64,000 bases of DNA from NCBI RefSeq assembly GCF_022378355.1, contig NZ_JAKMAJ010000009.1:1-64000 (forward strand), given 5' to 3'. The notes below the pieces were generated by a model that was not told the DNA's origin, searched no databases, and was given only the letters and a program-made list of their open reading frames with translations. A program made the translations under genes and the position numbers. How positions within the stretch are numbered: the first letter of the stretch is position 1; every line of letters starts with the position of its first letter. The DNA is from Brenneria bubanii (GTDB lineage Bacteria > Pseudomonadota > Gammaproteobacteria > Enterobacterales > Enterobacteriaceae). Of the stretch, positions 59,695-64,000 are shown piece by piece.

Positions 59695-60135
59695 ACTCAC
59701 TCCCTCATATCCGATAGACGGCCAGTCAAGCCAGCCGCCATTGTTTCATCCTCACAGGTTAGCACCCTTATCCCTCATCAGGGAGACAAGCTGCTTATTT
59801 GTAAGCAAAATTACTGAGTAAAAATCCATCGCCGCCAGGTCGGCGCCGCTGTCAATCCGCGGTTTTCCGCATGCAGCGCGATAATGGGACTAGCGCGGCA
59901 AATTTCCCACGCAAAATGGCAATTACCGGCGATCGCAACTATTGTTTCTTCTGATCGTCAGGATTTCATTCATCCTGCTTTAACGGCACTTTAATCATCG
60001 CTTTTCATTACGCCGTAACCCTTTTTCACCTGTCATTTTGGGGCCGAAGCAAAGCTTGCCACTCTCCCTCCCCCCAAAATAACAAGCGCAATCACCTGAG
60101 ACGGCGATAAAGGAAAGCCAAACCAGGAGTTCATC
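59695..60135. other. Divergent psiE / fbaB intergenic region
   Basis: About 440 bp with promoters for both genes. I see no clear Pho box, Cra site or hairpin, and no supported gene. Confidence 0.4.
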
Positions 60136-61185
60136 ATGACTGATATTGCACAGCTATTAGGTAAGGAAGCGGAAGATCTGCTGCAACACCGCTGCGCCAC
60201 TATCCCTGCGGAAAACCTCTACCTGCCGGGCGCCGACTTTGTCGACCGGGTGATGATCGATAACAATCGCCCCAACAGCGTATTACGTTCGATGCAAACC
60301 CTGTTCAACCACGGCCGACTGGCCGGTACCGGCTATCTGTCGATCCTGCCGGTCGATCAGGGGGTTGAACACTCCGCCGGCGCATCCTTCGCCGCCAACC
60401 CGCTATATTTCGATCCCAAGAACATCGTTGAGCTGGCGATAGAGGCGGGCTGCAACTGCGTCGCCTCCACCTATGGCGTGCTGGCTTCGGTTTCACGCCG
60501 CTACGCGCACAAAATCCCTTTCCTGGTGAAGCTTAATCATAATGAAACCCTGAGCTATCCGACCCAGTACGACCAGACGCTTTATGCCAGCGTCGAGCAG
60601 GCGTTCAATCTGGGCGCCGTCGCCGTGGGCGCCACCATTTATTTCGGCTCAGAACAATCACGCCGCCAGATCGAAGAGATCTCAAGCGCGTTCGAACGCG
60701 CGCACGAGCTGGGCATGGTCACCGTACTCTGGGCCTATCTGCGTAATCCGGCCTTTAAAAAAGACGGGGTTGATTATCACGCCAGCGCCGATCTTACCGG
60801 ACAGGCCAACCATATTGCCGCCACCATCGGCGCCGATATCGTGAAGCAGAAAATGGCGGAAAATAACGGCGGCTATCGCGCCGTCAAGTTCGGCTATACC
60901 GACGACCGCGTCTACGACAGGCTGACGACCGCTCACCCGATCGATCTGGTGCGTTATCAACTGGCCAACTGCTACATGGGGCGCGCCGGACTGATCAATT
61001 CCGGCGGCGCCGCCGGCGATAACGATCTCCAGGAATCGGTGCGCACCGCGGTGATCAATAAGCGCGCGGGCGGCATGGGGCTGATCCTTGGCCGCAAGGC
61101 GTTTAAAAAATCAATGCCGGAAGGGGTGGCGCTGATCAACGCCGTGCAGGATACCTATCTTGATAAGCAAGTTACGATCGCATAA
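60136..61185 (+). CDS. fbaB: Fructose-bisphosphate aldolase class I
   Basis: This Schiff-base aldolase of the DhnA family cleaves fructose-1,6-bisphosphate to triose phosphates and is generally linked to gluconeogenic growth. The 349-residue product is nearly the length of E. coli FbaB and follows it closely: [41 protein letters not shown], the catalytic-lysine region [17 protein letters not shown] and [23 protein letters not shown] precedes the ATG. A 14-bp hairpin follows. Confidence 0.96.
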   Translation: MTDIAQLLGKEAEDLLQHRCATIPAENLYLPGADFVDRVMIDNNRPNSVLRSMQTLFNHGRLAGTGYLSILPVDQGVEHSAGASFAANPLYFDPKNIVELAIEAGCNCVASTYGVLASVSRRYAHKIPFLVKLNHNETLSYPTQYDQTLYASVEQAFNLGAVAVGATIYFGSEQSRRQIEEISSAFERAHELGMVTVLWAYLRNPAFKKDGVDYHASADLTGQANHIAATIGADIVKQKMAENNGGYRAVKFGYTDDRVYDRLTTAHPIDLVRYQLANCYMGRAGLINSGGAAGDNDLQESVRTAVINKRAGGMGLILGRKAFKKSMPEGVALINAVQDTYLDKQVTIA

Positions 61186-61198
61186 TTCATCGGAAAGA

Positions 61199-61230
61199 GT
61201 CCGATTGGCGACAGGCGTCGCCAATCGGAC
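61199..61230 (+). terminator. Strong hairpin after fbaB
   Basis: GTCCGATTGGCGAC (61199-61212) pairs perfectly with 61217-61230, with a tetraloop AGGC. No T-run follows, but the stem is very stable. Confidence 0.6.
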
Positions 61231-61247
61231 CATCACCTAACGGGCTG

Positions 61248-61270
61248 GGCGCAGGCTAACGCCCTGCGCC
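61248..61270 (-). terminator. Hairpin after thiD
   Basis: GGCGCAGG (61248-61255) pairs with CCTGCGCC (61263-61270) with a 7-nt loop, 21 bp past the thiD stop. Confidence 0.5.
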
Positions 61271-61290
61271 TTCGTCGCTTCCGTCGCGCA

Positions 61291-62097
61291 TCACCACCAG
61301 GCATGAAAATGATGCACCGGCCCAATCCCCCGTCCCACGTCCAGCGAATCGGCCTGTTCAAGCGCCTTTTGCAGATAATGTTTCGCCGCCGCGACCGTCG
61401 CCGTCCAGTCAGCATGACGCGGACGCAGCGCCGCCAGCGCCGCAGACAGGGTGCAGCCGGTACCGTGGGTATGCCGGGTATTGACGCGGGGGGCGGCGAA
61501 ACGCAGCGGTTCGGCCCGTTGGCTAAACAACCAGTCGGGGCTTTCTTCCTCGCTTAAGTGTCCGCCTTTCATCAACACCGCCTGACATCCCAGCGCCAGC
61601 AACGCCTGCCCCTGATCGCGCATCTCCCGTTCGTTGCTCGCCGGCGAACACCCCAGCAATGCGGCGGCTTCCGGTAAGTTAGGGGTAACCAGCGAAACCT
61701 GGGGCAGCAATAAATGGCGAATCGACGCCACGGCATCATTTGATAGCAATGGATCGCCGCTTTTCGCCAACATGACGGTATCCAGCACCACGTAAGGGAT
61801 GGCGTAGTGGCGCAAACGTTCGGCCACCACCGCCACAATATCAGCCTGCGCCAGCATGCCGATTTTAGCGCTGTCGATACGGACGTCGCTCAGCACGGAA
61901 TCAAGCTGGGCCGCCACAAAGTCCGGCGCAATCTGATAGACCGACTGAACGCCGCGGGTATTTTGCGCCACCAGCGCGGTAATCACCGAAGTGCCGTAGG
62001 CCTCCAGCGCGGAAAACGTTTTCAAGTCGGCCTGGATCCCCGCCCCGCCGCTGGGGTCGGTGCCGGCGATGGTTAAAACGTTGAGACGTCGTTTCAT
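61291..62097 (-). CDS. thiD: Hydroxymethylpyrimidine/phosphomethylpyrimidine kinase
   Basis: ThiD phosphorylates HMP and HMP-P to HMP-pyrophosphate for thiamine synthesis. The 268-residue ribokinase-like enzyme begins [30 protein letters not shown], has [20 protein letters not shown] in the middle and the anion-hole region [18 protein letters not shown]. Its start overlaps the thiM stop (ATGA), so it is translated with thiM under the same TPP riboswitch. Confidence 0.96.
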   Translation of the reverse strand: MKRRLNVLTIAGTDPSGGAGIQADLKTFSALEAYGTSVITALVAQNTRGVQSVYQIAPDFVAAQLDSVLSDVRIDSAKIGMLAQADIVAVVAERLRHYAIPYVVLDTVMLAKSGDPLLSNDAVASIRHLLLPQVSLVTPNLPEAAALLGCSPASNEREMRDQGQALLALGCQAVLMKGGHLSEEESPDWLFSQRAEPLRFAAPRVNTRHTHGTGCTLSAALAALRPRHADWTATVAAAKHYLQKALEQADSLDVGRGIGPVHHFHAWW

Positions 62098-62888
62098 GCC
62101 AACGCCTCCGCCCGCAGGCCATAAAGTCCGTCAAGGAAGGCCGCAATAAAACTGCCCGGCCCCGACGACCGGCCGGCGGCCTGTTTCCCCGCCAGCGACA
62201 TGACATAACAAGCCGCCGCCACGTGCTGCGAACGATCGCCCGCCAGCGCGCAGAATCCGGCGACCACCGCGGACAGGGCGCAGCCGGTTCCCACCACGCG
62301 GGTCATGATTTTATCCCCGCCGCTTACCGCCCACGTCAGATCGCCGTCGGTGATATAGTCCACCTCGCCCGTCACCGCGACAACCGTCGAAAGACGGCCG
62401 GCCAGCTCGCAGGCGGCAGGCAACGCGGCCAATGAATCGTTGGCGCTATCCACGCCGCGCCCCTGCGCATTCAGTCCCGACAGCGCCATGATCTCCGAGG
62501 CGTTTCCCCGGATAGCCGCCGGCTTTAACGGCAGCAGTTCACGGCAAAATTCGGTACGCAAGCTCAGCCCGCCGACCGCTACCGGGTCAAGCACCCAGGG
62601 CGTGCCGGATTGATTGGCGCGATTAACCGCCGCCAGCATGGCGTCGGCGCGATGCTGTTCCAGAGTGCCGACATTGATCAACAGCGCGTCGGCCTGGGCG
62701 CTGAACTGCGCGGCCTCGGCCGGATCCACCACCATCGCCGGCGATGCATTGAGCGCCAGCAACACGTTGGCGGTGAAGGATTGCACCACATCGTTGGTCA
62801 GGCAGTGAACTAAAGGAGACAACGCATGAAATTGCGCGAGCGACGCCGCCGCGTGGGCAGCCGGTAAATCGACAGGTCGAGTATTCAT
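62094..62888 (-). CDS. thiM: Hydroxyethylthiazole kinase
   Basis: ThiM salvages hydroxyethylthiazole by phosphorylation. The 264-residue product has [63 protein letters not shown] and the catalytic-cysteine loop [13 protein letters not shown]. The ATG at 62888 (GGGGAAATA before it) fits the family; a 16-codon upstream extension would run into the riboswitch and is rejected. Confidence 0.96.
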   Translation of the reverse strand: MNTRPVDLPAAHAAASLAQFHALSPLVHCLTNDVVQSFTANVLLALNASPAMVVDPAEAAQFSAQADALLINVGTLEQHRADAMLAAVNRANQSGTPWVLDPVAVGGLSLRTEFCRELLPLKPAAIRGNASEIMALSGLNAQGRGVDSANDSLAALPAACELAGRLSTVVAVTGEVDYITDGDLTWAVSGGDKIMTRVVGTGCALSAVVAGFCALAGDRSQHVAAACYVMSLAGKQAAGRSSGPGSFIAAFLDGLYGLRAEALA

Positions 62889-62938
62889 TATTTCCCCAAC
62901 CGGCGTGCAAGAAGGCGGTAACCGATTGGTTGGCATAC

Positions 62939-63023
62939 CGAGACTTCCCTACGCTGGCATTATCCAGTTCAGGTCAGCGGGTCTTTCTCAGCCCTTGGTT
63001 ACAACACCAGGGCACCCCGAGTC
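62939..63023 (-). promoter_or_regulatory. TPP riboswitch (THI element) upstream of thiMD
   Basis: On the minus strand the leader contains CGGGGTGCCC, GGGCTGAGAAAGACCC, GACCTGAACTGGATAATGCC and AGCGTAGGGAAG in the proper order, the full TPP aptamer. Its end is ~50 nt before the thiM start, so thiamine pyrophosphate should block translation or transcription of thiMD. Confidence 0.95.
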
Positions 63024-63425
63024 ATTTAAATCAAATAGTTGCGATTAATGCACCGCACTTATTCCTGATCAGGATAATGCCAACCGGAAGTCTTGTAAAC
63101 GGCCTTGCGGCGCATATTGGCGCAGGGATCCGCCAGGCGCAACGGAAGAGGCATGGATGTCGATGAGCTAAACGAAAGTCACTACGCAACGCACACCGTT
63201 GCGCTCATTGCAAAGCTGGATCTAACCCTTTGGCAACAAACGACACATCAACCACAGGCCAATTCTCAATGGGAGACGAAGACGGTTTCGCCGTTCCGTT
63301 GTCTCGGCAAAATTATCTTATACGCTGTAGCAGTCGCTCACCATCAATTTAACCAATTGATATTTATGATAAATTAAAATAAAATTCTCGCGTATGGACA
63401 ATTACACGTCCAGGGAATTAGCACA
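63024..63425. other. Region between the thiMD riboswitch and a small membrane-protein gene
   Basis: About 400 bp containing the thiMD promoter on the minus side and AT-rich DNA before 63426. Short frames (62930-63166, 63105-63377) overlap the riboswitch or each other and have no recognisable product. Confidence 0.4.
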
Positions 63426-63779
63426 ATGGAGAAAAATTTTGCTAAAAGGTATCAATATCAGGTTGCGCTTCTGGCTATGCCGGCAGGTTTGTGGGTGGTT
63501 GGCATGAGCTTAACCAGTAGAACAAAATGCTTTATCCGACGGGGGAGCATAATAGCGATCTTGTTTATCTACATCGGAGTGATATTCGTCAACGTGCTAG
63601 GTTATGGAATAACGAGAAAATATACGGACATACTTAACGGTAAGACCATTACCATTGAAGCCTGTAATGCTGTAGTGGCTGAATTCGACGAGTATTACGA
63701 CTCGCTGCTAGTGATTTCTCTTCCTGGGTACCTCATTTCCACCCTACTGATCCTCATCATCTTCAAAAAAGTGAGATAA
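63426..63779 (+). CDS. Small membrane protein of unknown function
   Basis: I do not recognise this 117-residue protein. It has three likely membrane segments (about 12-30, 40-62 and 93-113). The stretch between the last two (TRKYTDILNGKTITIEACNAVVAEFDEYYDS) is mostly acidic. The first segment is flanked by basic residues. The ATG is preceded by TTAGCACA, without a good ribosome-binding site, and the region is AT-richer than the surrounding DNA, which may indicate acquisition. A terminator follows, supporting a real transcription unit. Confidence 0.65.
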   Translation: MEKNFAKRYQYQVALLAMPAGLWVVGMSLTSRTKCFIRRGSIIAILFIYIGVIFVNVLGYGITRKYTDILNGKTITIEACNAVVAEFDEYYDSLLVISLPGYLISTLLILIIFKKVR

Positions 63780-63782
63780 TGC

Positions 63783-63816
63783 CAAAGGCTGGCCAGTCCC
63801 GGCCTTTGCCGTTTTT
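63783..63816 (+). terminator. Terminator after the 63426-63779 gene
   Basis: CAAAGGC (63783-63789) pairs with GCCTTTG (63802-63808), followed by CCGTTTTTCC. Confidence 0.7.
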
Positions 63817-63860
63817 CCGGTAATAACCGTGACATAATCTATAACAACAACGCTATTTAT

Positions 63861-63895
63861 CGGCGTTCTGTCGTCCTGCCGCAGACAGAACGCCG
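63861..63895 (-). terminator. Hairpin after the minus-strand gene at the window end
   Basis: CGGCGTTCTGTC (63861-63872) pairs with GACAGAACGCCG (63884-63895), 11-nt loop. It lies 30 bp beyond the stop at 63926 and has no T-tract. Confidence 0.5.
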
Positions 63896-63925
63896 CCCGC
63901 CCGGCGACGTATAAAGGCGAACTTC

Positions 63926-64000
63926 TCAGACGCGTTGATTTCCTCCCGGCCGCAGCGTCGCCAGCAACAGTTGAAAACAGGATTCAATCAGCGGCGGCAA
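63926..64000 (-). CDS. C-terminal end of an unidentified protein, cut by window end
   Basis: The minus strand is open from the right edge to TGA at 63928-63926, giving LPPLIESCFQLLLATL then RPGGNQRV. The amphipathic ending followed by a hairpin suggests a true gene end, perhaps a TetR-type regulator, but 24 residues are too few to say. Confidence 0.4.
   Translation of the reverse strand: MPPLIESCFQLLLATLRPGGNQRV

Noticed and set aside
62889-62936. 16-codon N-terminal extension of ThiM
   Set aside because: It runs into the TPP aptamer leader, and relatives begin near the chosen ATG.
1-64000. CRISPR array, tRNA or rRNA genes, complete insertion sequences
   Set aside because: No regularly spaced repeats, no cloverleaf ending in a typical T-loop sequence, no rRNA segments and no transposase-like frame were seen on reading both strands.

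Overview
The window is chromosomal DNA of a gammaproteobacterium in the Enterobacterales, most likely a plant-associated Pectobacteriaceae (Brenneria, Pectobacterium, Dickeya or Lonsdalea type). The evidence is enterobacterial gene blocks at high protein similarity (folD-ybcJ-cysS-ppiB-lpxH-purEK, ppk-ppx, galTK/galR, mdtABCD-baeSR-trhP-cyaR-yegS-fbaB-thiDM), an E. coli-like CyaR sRNA, a PurR box, GalR operators and a thiM TPP riboswitch. The genus is inference. No tRNA, rRNA, insertion sequence or CRISPR array was seen.

Layout. 1-5 kb: end of a chemoreceptor gene, an orphan PTS EIIA, and an isolated phage tail-fibre gene translationally coupled to a 998-residue protein of unknown function. 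6-9 kb: a membrane/coiled-coil protein and a DUF1835 protein. 9-15.5 kb: housekeeping genes for one-carbon metabolism, Cys-tRNA, proline isomerisation, lipid A and purine synthesis. 16-26 kb: a serine permease, then a PstC-PstA-PstB phosphate transporter divergent from ppk-ppx, so phosphate uptake sits beside polyphosphate synthesis and breakdown.

26.1-33.0 kb is the most unusual part. A class 1B dihydroorotate dehydrogenase with its Fe-S/flavin electron-transfer subunit, an XRE regulator, an N-carbamoyl amino acid amidohydrolase, a small unknown protein and an MFS carboxylate-type transporter lie between ppx and yfgG-mgtE. The transporter is preceded by a sigma-54 promoter that matches the consensus and by three NtrC-like boxes spaced 30-31 bp apart. 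The set fits nitrogen scavenging from orotate or a related dihydropyrimidine; this is a hypothesis.

33-43.5 kb: yfgG, mgtE, the Leloir genes galK and galT with divergent galR, D-serine dehydratase, a concentrative nucleoside transporter and a gluconate 5-dehydrogenase. 43.9-55 kb: the MdtABC RND efflux pump, MdtD, and the BaeSR envelope-stress two-component system in one compact operon. 55-64 kb: glutathionyl-hydroquinone reductase, TrhP, CyaR with its CRP-dependent promoter, YegS, PsiE, class I aldolase FbaB, riboswitch-controlled thiMD, a small membrane protein and the last 24 codons of a minus-strand gene cut by the window edge.
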